DNA from: Diphasiastrum complanatum
Taxonomy: Eukaryota > Streptophyta > Lycopodiopsida > Lycopodiales > Lycopodiaceae
Direction: 5' to 3'
Length of the DNA: 64,000 nt
NCBI GenBank assembly: GCA_029204225.1
Contig: CM055100.1
Location: 4,071,611-4,135,610, forward strand
Shown: piece after piece, positions 11,866 through 23,703 of the stretch
How positions within the stretch are numbered: the first letter of the stretch is position 1
Layout: the number at the start of each line of letters is the position of its first letter
The notes under the pieces: model-generated
Database searches by the model: none
What the model was told of the DNA's origin: nothing
Seen by the model: the letters and a program-made list of their open reading frames with translations, nothing else
Position numbers and translations under genes: made by a program

Positions 11866-11952
11866 CAGGATCATACACAAATAGCAGATGCAGCTGGATC
11901 TTTTTTAGATGCAAATAGTCATTGGATTGCCCTGATGACAGCCGTTTGGCAG
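11866..11952 (+). CDS. Host BEACH gene, exon 4 in window (linker into BEACH)
   Basis: This 87-nt, phase 0-0 exon encodes QDHTQIADAAGSFLDANSHW and then IALMTAVWQ. The terminal tryptophan-glutamine stands where other BEACH proteins have a 'W..G.ISN' start. The acceptor is CTTTCAG; CAG at 11866-11868 could itself be the acceptor, which would shorten the exon by one codon. The donor is GTTTGT. It is separated from exon 3 by 9.6 kb of transposon-filled intron. Confidence 0.82.
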
Positions 11953-12245
11953 GTTTGTACATCTTGAGTTGCTGCATCTTTATGCCTAGTGCTCATATTG
12001 TTTTTTCTCCATCTTCCTATTGATGAAGTTTTTTATTTTTAATGCACATAGGAATGTCTCTTGCCTCTATACTCCTTAAATACTAGGATTCAATTGCATA
12101 AGATAACATTTGTTGACATTGAAGCGCACCATTCTAGTTCATATCTTCTCATATATTCCAATTTTTTTTTTCTTGCTTCATTGTCACTTGACGTCTTCAT
12201 GCACATACACAATCCTGGGTATTTCTAGCTGATTTCTAATCTTAG

Positions 12246-12434
<189 letters not shown>

Positions 12435-12645
12435 TGAAGAAAATCATGTTTTGTCATATTTTGCCTTGTTTCTCTTTTGCTAAAGCATAGATCTTGGCAC
12501 TAGTATTTTTTGAAAATTTTCAAAGATGTTAGCATGGTACTATTGTCTCACCTGAATGTTCTGCTAAAATTTTGATTCTAAAAAGAAAGAAAATTTCAGG
12601 ACTGAAAATTTATTCTAAAATGGCTATAGTTCCAAATGGTGGAGT

Positions 12646-14400
12646 GTGATGCCTATTTTGTATCATGTATCCCATGGCTAATTCCTATGTGAATGCATTT
12701 ATAATTATGTGACCATGTATTGTAATGAACTCATATGTGTACTGTGCCCAAGCCATGAATTAATGGTCCAAGTGTATGTACCAATAGGTCAATGTGGGCC
12801 CCTAACTGCCTTAGGGTGTAAGTCAGGCTCCTACCACCTCCATAGCCTGTCCATTGGAGGTAATGAGCAGCTATAATACCCCATACCCTTTTGACCTATG
12901 ATTAAGTTGTCCTTAATGTCAGCGAGTCAGCTTCCACTTGTTGTAGCTGTGGAAAAGTGCAGCTCCAGAGTTATATACTGGGACTAGCCCTTTAATAAGT
13001 ATACCCTTAGGTACTGGGCCATTGCCATTGAGGGCATGTGCTTCGGGGACCCAGGTAGCCTAAGTTGCCCTAATTTCTAGAAGGATCCACTAATGGCCTC
13101 TAGATGTATATATAGGGCTGTCATTTGCTCATTGGCTTGCTTATGATCTGGTTCAATCATTAGGTAGCTTATGATCTGCTATGCTTGTAGGGCTCTAGCC
13201 ATTGATTATATTAGATACTTTTGGCCATTCTTATGGGGGATTGATTTTATGCTTCATTGATACAATATCCATAAATTGAGTCTATATTTTGTTATAAGAG
13301 CAAATTGGCTGAATACACTAGCTTCTTATTTCGAGACCTGTCCGCATTCTAATGCTAATATAATTGCATTGGCTATGTCCAAATTTAGAGGCCGAGCTAC
13401 CTCTTTGTGGCAGACATTTTGATTCAATGATTACCCTTTTAATTATGATGCCTTTGTACATGTCCTTATTTTTTATACGGATCCAGTACTCGATAATTCT
13501 CAGTTTGTTCCAGATATAGTAGTTGATCAGGATATTTGTCTAGAGCCATATTGTGAGGATGAGATAATGATAATATCAAACATTGAGAGAGACATATGAG
13601 GTTGATTCTATATCACATAGTGTGAGAGAGTCATTGTCACATGTTGCATGCTTTGATGCTGATGCCAATGATGTTGCATGCTTTGATGCTGATGTTGAGC
13701 GCCTTGATGTTGCTCCGGAGTCCCGTGATCTTGATGCTGCAGTGCCCCTAACTAGTATACCCACCCTTAGGTACTGGGCTATTACCGTTGAGGGCATGTC
13801 CTTATGGGACCCAAGTACCCAAAGTTGCCCTAATCTCTAGAAGGATCCACTAGGGGTCTCTAGATAGTATATATAGGGCTGTCATTTGCTCATTAGGTAG
13901 CTTATCTGGCTTAGTCATTTTTTAGTCTTTAGTAGCTTATGATCCACTATTGCTTGAAGGGCTTTAGCCATTGAGTATAGAATATGCTTTCGGCCATTCT
14001 TATGGGTGATTGATTGATTGTCTTTTATGGTCATTTATGCTTCATTGATACAATATTCATAGATCGAGCCTATAACTTCCACTCTAGGTATTGGACTTTT
14101 TACGATGATGGTTAAAAACGTTTGCTTTATGTCTTGTTCTTGATTGAAGTATTGTGTGCCTAAGTATGACTCGTGTACACGCTGAGTAGTTAGCCTACAT
14201 CAAAATTCCTACATGGTATCGGAGCTGTGAACATGAAGATCATGTCAATCAGCTTTCTAAAATCCTATTAAAAGTGTCTCAGTACCTATTAGCCACTTGA
14301 GAGGGGGGAGAATTCTTCCATTGCGACTAAATCTGATAAGCATGTCTATTAGAAAACCAGGTCATTCTTAGCCAATTAGGGCATGCATGGTGGTGGAGGC
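12646..14400 (+). mobile_element. Degenerate LTR element with two partial LTRs and PBS-like sites
   Basis: Segments 12985-13290 and 13740-14090 are clearly related (shared GTACTGGGC, CTAGAAGGATCCACTA, TATATAGGGCTGTCATTTGC, CATTGATACAATA), as two LTR copies in direct orientation. TATATAGGG looks like the promoter TATA box. After copy 1 comes TTATAAGAGCAAATTGG, a mutated form of the usual plant TGGTATCAGAGC initiator-Met primer site. After copy 2, TGGTATCGGAGC (14215-14226) is nearly exact. The 430-bp interior has a gag-like FRGRATSLWQ and a short repeat of a GCATGCTTTGATGCTGATG unit. Copy 1 may start at TGTGATGCC (12646). No pol is seen, so this is a small non-autonomous or decayed copia-type element. 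Confidence 0.6.
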
Positions 14401-14424
14401 AAATGCAAAGGGCATCGTAGCCAA

Positions 14425-15060
14425 CAGCAGAGAGAAGAAAGAAACCTTCATTAATGTCTTTCGGATATGAAAAGTTAGAAGTACGTCTCAAGTCTACTTT
14501 TGACTTAGGGAGCGTAAAAAGATCTCTAATAAAAAACTGTAACAACCTGAATCAATGCAACATAATTGAATGAGTAAAAAGTAATTATAACCAAATAACC
14601 AAACAAAAACTACTAAGAAGCGCATCTGTGAGAGCTCTCATGAAACAAGACTGTATAATAATAAAAAACAGATCTTTCGAGATGGCAAAAAAAGAGATCG
14701 TTATGTGAATCATTGATGACTCCAGTCCTATTATATGGGTGTGAGATTTGGAGTGGTAGCATATCACGTGCCAAGTGGGCCGAAATTGAGAGGGTGCAGA
14801 AAAGCTTTCTAACCTCATATTTGAGCGTCAAACAAACCACTCCATATGCTATTTTGTTGGCTAAATGAAATGTACTCCCATTAGGAGTCGTTGCCTTGAT
14901 TAGGACCATCACATATTTGGAAAGAGCACACACTTTGCATGATGATCGTCTTTTCATCTCAAGAGTATGCACGACTTCCTATGAACTTCAATTGGAAATG
15001 GGAAGATGTTGTAGCCCAAAGTTTTTTTGGGAGGCATGCACCTTCTTACTATGCAAAAGT
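14425..15060. mobile_element. Old LINE debris, both orientations
   Basis: 14425-14530 resembles a minus-strand LINE 3' end (GAAAGAAACCTTCATTAATG beside AGAGAAGAAAG, with a weak TTTC/GAAA hairpin). 14705-15000 reads on the plus strand as LINE post-RT sequence (TPVLLYGCEIWSGSISRAKW and the following SF..SYLSVKQTTPYAILLAK). Both are heavily decayed, older than LINEs A-M by eye. Confidence 0.6.
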
Positions 15061-15359
15061 GACCAAATGAAATAAGAGCATCGTCATCCTTTTTTATTGC
15101 AAACCCTAGATTTCAAGGGACTTTCTAGTGCGTCCCCCACTCTCTACACATAGTTTCTTCAATCAAAATAATAGTAGCATGCTCAATAGCTTTGTCATTA
15201 AAGCTCATAATAGATGTAAAAATTTGCTAGAATCTTCTATGTAGACATGAAATAGTTTCATTCTGAAGTTATTATTGGATTTTGTGTCATTGGCATTGTA
15301 TTTGCTATTTGGTCCCATAGGCCTTTTGATCTGGATGTTAGAAAGATAATCTCTCTCTT

Positions 15360-16600
15360 TCTCTTTGTCTCTCTCTGTGATCATATTTTCATCCTTCGAG
15401 CCCTTATTGAGGCAGCTAGACTTAGGAGAGAGTGGGTCTACTATTGTTTTGTGGACTTTAGGAAGGCCTTTTATTTTGTCTATGCTCCTTATTCAAAGAT
15501 TACGAGATTTGGATTTTTCTATGGACATGATCTTGGTAGCCATGTTATGAGAGAGTTTTGGGTTGTTTTCGGAAACCCTAGCCACTGTGCTTAATCGTGT
15601 TGTTTTCCTCTGATTTCCCCCACTCCTAGTGTACTATTATTATCCATCCCATCCAATGGTGACCCCATGAATCTTGGTAACTACCGTACTATCATGATTG
15701 GCCATGTCATAGCAAAGTTTTATGGTACTATACTTCAGTCAGCGATTAGCTCTGAGGGCGAGACCAGGAGATCAAAAAGTCTATACTTACCGAAGCATCC
15801 CGAATGGTCTTCTTGAAACAGAACCTGTCTAACTAAACAAGGGAAGAGTGTCCCTTCCCAAGTCGCTGCCTATCGCATATTGAACGTTGGACCAATGAAA
15901 AGTATCCCCAAGTAAGTGTATGGAGGAACCACATCTAGGGGCTGTCCGTCAAAAATAAGATCCTAACGTTGCATGAAAGCTCTAGAAGTGTTGAAGACCA
16001 TAACCTTGGTCTTTGCAATGTTCACCCCCAAACCTCACTGAGTACAAAAGGCTTGTAAGTAATCCAATAGTTGTTGTAACCCCCTCTGTAGTCTGTGAGA
16101 CTAGTACCACATCATTGGCATAAAGGAGAATGACATCGGCATGTCGTCAAGTCTACAGCCCGATCCGCCACACTGTGTGATGACACTCTCCAACTCATCA
16201 AGATATAAACCAAAGAGAACCGATGCTCCAAATATGCTTAGAAATACCATTTCCATATTGAAAACGGCTCAAAACTCTCATAAAGAACCATCATAGCCAA
16301 AAAACCAGTGGAGAAGCCAAGGTCATGAAGTCTTTGAATGAGCAGAGAGTCTGGGACAGAATACAAGGCTTTTCTGAAGTCCACATAACAACAATAAACC
16401 TTCTCTTTCTTGTGCTTCCCTTTTCAACTAGAGCTCGAAGAGTGAAAATATTGTCAGTGGTAGAGTAATGGGCTTGGAAATGGCCGAAAGCGTGTAATCT
16501 CCGGGACTTTGCCTCTGAGCTCACTACAGACTTGAGGAAGGTACCATATAGCTTCACAAGAATATGTCCAATCATAGAAGTGTTAGTAGAAGTCCCACAT
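15360..16600. mobile_element. Scrambled LINE RT fragments, plus then minus
   Basis: On plus, 15375-15560 encodes RT palm (CFVDFRKAF-like). 15650-15771 encodes the part that should precede it (NLGNYRTIMIGHVIAKFYGT), so the order is swapped. From about 15772 to 16600 the strand flips: minus reads MIGHILVKLYGTFLKSVVSS (about 16575), then ILLYANDVVLVS at about 16120, with YAND in place of YADD. It is a rearranged, dead composite. Confidence 0.7.
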
Positions 16601-17297
16601 AGACAAGGGAGTCAAAACATTATTGGAAAAGCATCCAAGGACGGAAATGAGAATCAATGAAAGAGAAAAACATGCAATGCAGAAAAGATAGAAAAATAAA
16701 AAAAGAGCAAAAGAACTAGAAAGTTTGTTCTGAAAAATCTAAGATAGAAACTTTACTTGGAATGAGGTAGAACAAGGCAGCCATTTATGAATGCCATCCT
16801 AGTTATTTTAGGCATTCTTAGGTTTTTACAAGGTTTCTTTTGTGCACTAGTGGAGATGTTGCAAGTATTCTTTTAAATTCTCAATAGGAAACACTTGTGT
16901 TGCATTATGTCAATGGTAAATAAGCTTTCAAACAATGTCTTAAATATTGTTTCATAAACTGGACAATGTAAAGTTAAGAGGATAAATACATGGTGTGCTT
17001 TGTTGTAGCATGGGAAAGCAAGATCATTCTTATCTTCCATCATATTTGATTTGAAGAAACCATATTGTTGTAATAAAAGTATGTATGAACAAAAAAATAA
17101 AATAAATATTGCCATACTTTTTAAATCTTTGGAGACCCGAAGAGATGCAATGAAAGGTAAAAAAAATTTACACCACCAAGAGAACATTTGCAGATTTGTA
17201 TAAGTGCTCTTGTTCCTTTTTGTCTATGCTAGAAAAGAAAGAGATGCAATATTTTTTAAGAATCATTTGTATCTTGTTTTGTTACATGTTCTGACAG
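16600..17297 (+). other. Intron sequence before exon 6, no recognised element
   Basis: AT-rich intron DNA. An open frame on the minus strand (16873-17187) is hydrophobic but has no recognisable domain and is most likely chance. Nothing else can be supported. Confidence 0.7.
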
Positions 17298-17354
17298 CCG
17301 ATTGGAGCTCTTAATCCCACTCGCTTGGCTGTTTTCAGAGAACGATTCTCACAG
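17298..17354 (+). CDS. Host BEACH gene, exon 6 in window
   Basis: This 57-nt, phase 0-0 exon encodes PIGALNPTRLAVFRERFSQ, the continuation of FRDLSK in exon 5. It matches the 'DLSKP-GALN--RL' signature of BEACH. The acceptor is TGACAG and the donor GTATGA. The gap of 4.9 kb from exon 5 holds LTR and LINE debris. Confidence 0.9.
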
Positions 17355-17491
17355 GTATGAAACATTCTGAGATTTGAGATTTTTTAGGTAAGAGATGGTA
17401 CGATATTGTTAGTCTAATATTTGCTAGTTTGATTGACAAAAATGATTTGTTTGTTACATGTCAACAAATTATTATTTTTCTTTTCTTTCAG

Positions 17492-17553
17492 ATGCCTCAA
17501 GATGACTCTTCAAATCCCCCATTTTTATATGGAACTCACTATTCTACACCAGG
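17492..17553 (+). CDS. Host BEACH gene, exon 7 in window
   Basis: This 62-nt exon begins in phase 0 with MPQDDSSNPPFLYGTHYSTP and ends in a split glycine codon (GG|A). FLYGTHYSTPG is the strongly conserved 'Y-Y-SHYS-PG' BEACH motif. The acceptor is TTTCAG and the donor GTGAGT, a near-perfect consensus. Confidence 0.93.
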
Positions 17554-17643
17554 GTGAGTGGTTTCTTATTTTGCAACTTATTGTCGGGAGCATCATGTTT
17601 CAATGTGATTAATTTTTTCTGGCACCCTCTTACTTGCTTACAG

Positions 17644-17698
17644 ATATGTGCTATATTGGCTTGTTCGAGCTGCTCCAGGTCACATGCTTCGATTACAG
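17644..17698 (+). CDS. Host BEACH gene, exon 8 in window
   Basis: This 55-nt exon completes the split glycine and reads YVLYWLVRAAPGHMLRLQ. It parallels 'GYVLFYLVR--PE--LCLQ' in FAN-type BEACH domains. The acceptor is TTACAG and the donor GTTGTG. Exons 7 and 8 together give exactly 39 codons, so the frame is restored. Confidence 0.92.
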
Positions 17699-18186
17699 GT
17701 TGTGAAGAAGGATACAATCTCCTATATATGGTTTTCTTTAGAATGTCAATTGAAGTGCAAAATAAAACTCAAGTTTTATGTCCATTTTCTTTGAGTGCAT
17801 GTTAAAGAATGGCTACCCTATGCCTAGGCAAGCGTACATGATATGCTTTGGGATGATACCGTGTAGAAAAGCATTCAATAAAAAATGTTGTCAATGCCAA
17901 TATGCGTTTCAGCCAAGCATTGTTGCATCATAAATTGTCGATTGAAATGTATTATGACCTTTAAGTCTCCAATATTTTCAAACCTTTCACTCTTTGAGGT
18001 CTTCTAACTCTTTCTAGAATGAACAAAGTTTTGAAAAGAACTCAATAAGGAATGGGTAGTGTTGTAAGGTGATGAGTTTTCTAAATAATCTTTATTGTGG
18101 ATGTTCAAAGTCCCTTGTTGTTAGATTGTTTGAATATTTTATAGTTGCATGGTGAATGTTGTATGTAAATTCATGATGAACAAAAT

Positions 18187-18343
18187 AATGAGAGAAAGAA
18201 AGAAAGAAACTTTTATTAATGTCTTCTGATGCCAAAAAGCATATAAGACAGTAGTACATCTCAAGTGTTTAGTAATATGGGAGAATAGTAACTCCGCAAA
18301 ACAACTAAAGAAATAAAATGTCTATCATTGAAAAAACTACAAC

Positions 18344-18349
<6 letters not shown>
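18187..18349 (-). mobile_element. LINE E: 160-bp 3'-end fragment
   Basis: A very short 5'-truncated copy with GAAAGAAAGAAA in place of a pure GA run, the TTTTATTAATGTC motif (minus-strand TTAATAAAA) and hairpin ATGC-CAAAAA-GCAT at 18229-18242. It is nearly identical to the LINE A 3' end and stops exactly at the (GA)n of LINE F. Confidence 0.85.
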
Positions 18350-18383
<34 letters not shown>

Positions 18384-20966
18384 ATTAATGTCCTTGAATA
18401 CCCTAAGGTACATAGGACTAAGAAAAGGTACATGTCAAGTGTGCACATAGGAGCTTAAAGCTCAATCATCTATAAAGAAACGATAACTACGAAATATAAT
18501 GCATAAAGATGTATGGCCCAGTCAAGGTCCAACACCCTGGAATAGTATATCATGATGTCCATCAACATGGAAGAAGTGGTGGATGGTATGTTGTGAAAGT
18601 GTCACTGGCCGGGTAGGCTGCCGGTGTTGTCTATGCTGCCGTGGCGCTCTGAGCTGTGGCCTAATAGTTGGCTGTCTGTCTAGCCGTCGATACTGTCTCT
18701 GCTGCCGATGTGTGAAGGAGTTTGGAATCTCGGCCTCTCCATCTGAATTGTAGCCTATGGGTACCTCGAATCTATGTTGTCGACGGAATATGCACTCACT
18801 GATGCTCAACTGTGTCAAGGGATGTGTATCAATATCTAATCTCCTCCTCCTCAAGTATGACATCTCCCGGATCATAAGTGCGACACATCTAGGATCCTCA
18901 TAAGATATCAAGGTAGAAAGTGTGACTGGATGCTCCCTGAACAAGCAGTAGTACCTCCCCCCAATCTCATAGTAGGCTGGATATTTGAGAAGAAAATGTA
19001 ATTCATCCTCAATCTCATGCATAGCACACACGCTACAAATCCGGTCCTCTCGTGGGGTGTCACTGTATCTGCCGGTCTCAATGGCCAGCTGATGTGAGGA
19101 AACACGAAACTGACCCATCTCTATCCGCAGTCCGTGTGATATCCTCCTCAGCAAGTAACCAGGTACTCTGGGACAACCAGCTGGATCAAGAGATAGAAAG
19201 TGTGTGCGGTAAAACTCACTCTTGGTCCCCAGTGGACCCTGCCAGTTGCTATGAAGATATGATCTATAGAGGCGGCCTCTGATGTACTGATGGGTGCCCG
19301 TAGGTAGGTCAGTAATCTAGATACCCAAAGTGGAGAGAAGACGACAAGCCTGGGAATACCATGAGAAGAGGTGTCCCTCTGAGTGTAGGCGCCAGGATGA
19401 AGATAGATCCGCAACAACATAGTGTGTACCCCTGTCCTGAAGAGCAGCCAACCTTTGTATAAATGTCACAATACGGAATAAGGCCTCAATCTGTATGGGG
19501 GTGACCGCGAACTCTGCCAATATAATCTAATGTGGTACTGAGGGCTTAGCCCGTGTCGTCCGAGAGAACAAACGAATCTGGAGCCGGGAGATGTATGTCC
19601 AATCAGTAGCTGTTAGACCAGTACTCCATGTCGCGGAAGCATACATAGCTGAGGGCACAACCATAGTGTCAAAGAGCCGGCACTTACTGGTCGCATCTTT
19701 GATGTGTGAGCTGAAGCATAGTCTCTCCAAATCTACCAGTGAGGCATAACACTTTCATACTCGGGAAATAGTTGCATGTCTCATGCTAAACGTGGGCCCC
19801 GAGAATAGTACCCCCAGGTATGTATAGGAATCAACAACCTCAAGTGGATGACCATCCCATAGAAGCTCCTACCGCATCATGAAAGACCTAGAGGTGTTGA
19901 AACCATAACCTTAGTCTTGGCCACATTCACTGACAAACCCCACCGTGTGCAGAAAGAAAGAAGAGCGTCTAAGTGTCGCTGCAAACCTCTCTCGTCCGTG
20001 AAAGCAAAACCACAACATCGGCATACAGGAGGATAGCAATCATTAGGTTGTCCAAAGTACAACCCTCCCCCCCATCACTCCATATAACATGCTCCAGCTC
20101 GTCATTGTATAGACCAAAAAGTGTAGGAGAGAGTGGACAGCCCTGCTTGACCCCGATAGTACTAACTGCCTTCGGTGAGATAACTCCTGATAGTCGGACC
20201 CTGCCAATCACTCGCCTGTACATTGCTTTTACTGCCTGTATAGTATCCTCCTGAAAGCCCCGATCATGAAGCCTGTGTATCAATAAATGCCTGGGCACAG
20301 AACCAAAGGCCTTGCGTAAATCCACAAAGCAACAGTGTACACGCTCTCTCTTGGCCTTAGCCTCCTCAATGATGCACCTCAAAGTAAAGATATGATTTGA
20401 TGTAGTATATCCCTGAAACCCGCCTGGCCTATGGCATGGAGTGATCTGGCATCCATCTCTGTACTAATCTCTGGCTGTAAGATAGAACCATAAACTTTGG
20501 CGAAGAGGTGGCTAATCATAATGGTGCGGTAATTGTCAACTTACCACCGCCTTTATGGATAGGGTAAATGAGGTTTGTGGACCATGGAGAGGGAAAATCA
20601 GAGGTGACAGCTCGGTTGAATAGAATGGAGAGGAAGGGTGAGATGTCGGGAGCATACTTTAGAAGTTCAGCTTCTAGCTCATCAATATCTTTGGTTTTAT
20701 GGGAATGGAGTCGTGTGATGGCCTTCTCTATAAGGTCGTTAGTGAATATGTCAAAAGTATCCGTGGGACGAGATGTGGGAAGAGGAGGGGTATCTGAGAT
20801 GGTGTAGAAGGACGTGGCATTTGCGACCCAAATACTGAAGTCTGTGATCCGTGGTGGAGGTGACCGTGGAAGGAACTTCTTCCAGAAAGAACCCGAGGGA
20901 GAACTGAATAGGAGATCCATCAGTTTATTATCCTGGCCAATCTGGCAATTTTCTAGTTCTACGGTA
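18350..20966 (-). mobile_element. LINE F: RT to 3' tail, disrupted
   Basis: The (GA)n tract at 18350-18379 is the tail, with hairpin TACC-CTAA-GGTA at 18399-18410. On the minus strand, 20960-20516 encodes the region upstream of RT (KTKDIDELEAELLKYAPDIS). 20382-19969 encodes RT (CFVDLRKAFGSVPRHLLIHR, GVKQGCPLSPTLFGLYNDEL). 19730-19317 encodes the thumb and connection. 19154-18522 encodes RVSSHQLAIETGRYSDTPRE and the zinc motif CSVCAMHEIEDELHFLLKYP, in which the last Cys of the motif is Tyr (LKYP for FKCP). The YADD box is YADV (20014-20025). Endonuclease and ORF1 are missing. Confidence 0.87.
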
Positions 20967-21793
20967 GAGAGAGAGAAAGAAAGAAAGAAAGCTTTATTAA
21001 CGTCTTTTGGGCACCCAAGCAACAGTGGGAGCATCATCCATAGGAGGACGTGGCCGTAAAATGCTATAAACTAGCTACGAATGAAAGTAGAACAAAGTAG
21101 AAGTGAAATAAGCCCACAACCCGGGCCAAGTATAAGATAAGAACTACAGAAAAAGTACCAATGCCCACAACCCGGGCTAGGTGGAGAATAAATACATATC
21201 AGCGAAAGTAAGTGTGAAGTGTCCGTTGAGTGGAGTGTACAGTGGGCCCTAATGGAGGCAAGTGGCAACTACATCTTGGCTTTTTCCGTGGTGGCACAGG
21301 GATTGTAATCTCATCATCGGAGTCATCAGCATGTGCTCGAGTCCGAAAGAAGCCACTGAGAAGCAGCAGCTGCTGGGAGTCTAACCCCAGGTGATCTGGT
21401 ACAGGCAAATGAGACTGACAGAGATTAAGCATCTCACGAACAAGAAGTCCCAAGCAACAAGCATCAGGATAGGAGACAAAACTGCGAAGTGTATGCGGGC
21501 CATCGCGAAAGAGACAATAATACCTCCCCCGTATCTCATAATACAACGGACATCTGAGGAGGAAATGGGCTTCATCTTCCACCTCCTGCAACGAGCACAA
21601 GCGACATAGACGACGCTTCCGAGGGATATCCCATGCACGACCGACCTCAATAGCAAGCTAATGAGAGGAAATGCGCAACTGCCCAAGATAATAGTGCAGG
21701 CCGTGTGATAGGGGCTGTGAGAGATAGAGCGGCAACAATGGCAAACCAGAAGGATCCAGAGAGAGGAAGTGTGTCTGGTAATGAGAGAAACTA
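20967..21793 (-). mobile_element. LINE G: 3'-terminal part with zinc motif
   Basis: The tail is GAGAGAGAAAGAAAGAAAG at the left, with hairpin TTGGG-CA-CCCAA at 21007-21018. On the minus strand, 21815-21199 encodes the conserved 'LGQLRISSH' and the zinc motif CSLQEVEDEAHFLLRCPLYY, followed by a C-terminal tail. The 5' truncation at about 21793 joins directly to hAT transposase sequence, so G was inserted into the hAT gene. Confidence 0.85.
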
Positions 21794-22655
21794 GAATGTC
21801 CATTCCATGATTCACACGAAGAAGAGGAATCGACTCTCATCTGATCAGTTGGAGAGGTTGGTGTACGTACACGCCAACCTGAGACTTTTGGGTAGACTCC
21901 AGACCACCGTGAAGCCTATCCAGGTAGCTTGTAAGCCATAAATTATAATTTTGAAATTTTAACATGTGATCCATCATCCCAAGACCCAGTTAGTACTAAG
22001 TAGATACTAAATAGATCATACTACATAGATGATAGTAGATACTAGACTGTAGCTAAATTTTAACTTTTGTCAGGACTCGACCCTCCAAATTTGTCTTGAT
22101 TTCAATGTGCATTGTAATTTGTAACATGTGCGCAGGTTAATCCCGATCTGATCGATGTGGCAAAGGTTCCAGAGTTGCCACCAAGAGACCAGTCAGAGGA
22201 GGACGTGTACGCATTCCTCCATGAGGAAGCCATGCAGAGTGCAGTTGAGAAATTAGGATTGTCTAAGGTCTTGAATTAAATTTTTGAAGTTCGAACTAAT
22301 TATCGTAATTTACTAATTTGCAGGCAATAACGCGTTTGTCCCTCTTTGTGTGCACTGTGCAGGACCTGTCACTCGAGCAGCGTGTAGGAGGAGGGCAGGA
22401 GAGGGTAGCAGCTCCCGTGCTCACAGCCCTGACGACAAGGACGAGTCTGAGTCTGAGTCTGAGGCATCGTCAGGGTCAGAGTCCTCAGAGGAGGAGTATG
22501 AGGATGAGGAGTCCGAGGAGGGCGGGGATGAGGATGAGGGGCATCATACCTCTACCTCTGATGAGGATTTCGCAGCTGAGCCTACTACTCGAGAGGCCAC
22601 AGCAGGCTCCACAGGACCAGCGAGTGGGACGAGACTCAGGCATAGGAGAGCTTAG
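21794..22655 (+). pseudogene. hAT-type transposase, C-terminal exons
   Basis: The first piece (21794-21923) reads VHSMIHTKKRNRLSSDQLER and then LVYVHANLRLL. This is the typical 'R-RL----E-LVYVH-NLRLL' stretch at the end of the hAT dimerisation region in plant DUF659/hAT transposases. After a GTAGCT donor, an exon at 22136-22266 reads VNPDLIDVAKVPELPPRDQS. The last exon (22324-22655) holds an acidic tail rich in E, S and D (ESESEASSGSESSEEEYEDE) up to TAG at 22653-22655. The acidic frame does not follow in phase from the simplest splice, so either another donor is used or there is a frameshift. The N-terminal body is missing because LINE G replaces it. Confidence 0.75.
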
Positions 22656-23566
22656 AGCGCTCACTGCTCAGTGCTCATTGTAGTATTGTACATTAGATCA
22701 TTGTAGTCTGTAGATGTCACTAGAATGATGAGCATTGACTCTTGAGTTGTTTACAGTGTAGTAACACATCATGATTTATCATCAAACACATCGCGCATTA
22801 GATTGGTGACCGGACTCATGAGGCACCTGGCATATGTATTTACTATTATGTTATGATTCATGAATCATGATATATTATGGATTCTAGTTTGAAGTTTCTG
22901 ATTCCTGAAGTTAGGTTTTAACTGTAGTCTGTTAGTCGATTATCTAAATTCTAATTAATAATTACTAATGGTTAAAGGTTTAAAGTTTTACAATTTTGAT
23001 TTTGGTATTTAATGTATTATGTTAGAAGTTAGAACTTAGTCCACAAATGTCTACTTTTATGTCAGCTACTATTTTTGAAGAAAGAATGAGGGAACAAAAG
23101 CCTCTTAATATGAGGGTCAGAGGCATTGTGTCTACACAAGACTACGACTATCAAGTAATGTCAACATTGCCCTGTAAGTCTGAGGCATAGCATTATGTGT
23201 TTTTTTCATGAAAGGAGAATCAATGTGCCTGGATATGTAGTTATTTATAGTTGGGATTCACTAAAAAAGAATAGTCTACCCTCTTATAAATCTGTATAGT
23301 CTGAGAAATAAAGGAGTCGTGAGATTACTTTGAGCATGCAATTTTTTGGGTTTCTTCTTTCATTAAGATTATTAGTCTTGCTTTAGTTCAAGTTAGAATG
23401 TTTGACCCATTCTAATCTGAATCTGGATGGATTTCCATTTCTTTAGAGCTAACTGTTTGGAGTACTGCATGCATATCATTCAATAGATAGAAAGCAGCAT
23501 TTTTTCCTTTGCTCTTCACTGGCACCATTTTCTGCTGTTGAGTATCAATTTCTGCTTTATATGCAG
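22656..23566 (+). other. Intron sequence before exon 9
   Basis: It includes the probable 3' flank of the hAT element and a perfect 16-bp palindrome, ATGATTCATGAATCAT, near 22853. No gene or repeat family is recognised, and no terminal inverted repeat could be assigned. Confidence 0.6.
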
Positions 23567-23703
23567 AATGGGCGTTTTGATTCTCCAGATCGGCTCTTTG
23601 TAAGTCTTTCAGAATCATGGGAAAGTGTCACAACAAACCCAACGGATCTCAAGGAGCTGATTCCTGAATTTTATTCTCTTCCTTCAGATTTTCTTGTCAT
23701 GAG
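23567..23703 (+). CDS. Host BEACH gene, exon 9 in window
   Basis: This 137-nt exon encodes NGRFDSPDRLFVSLSESWES, then VTTNPTDLKELIPEFYSLPS, then DFLVM and two bases of an Arg codon. 'DR-F-S---W', 'TD-KELIPEF' and 'FLVN'-like motifs are diagnostic of BEACH. The acceptor is ATGCAG and the donor GTATAA. The intron before it is 5.9 kb and the one after it about 20 kb, the longest here. Confidence 0.93.

Noticed and set aside
13583-13840. Overlapping Asp/Ala-rich and Ser/Ala-rich frames as a gene
   Set aside because: They come from the short repeat inside a degenerate LTR element and run into its LTR.
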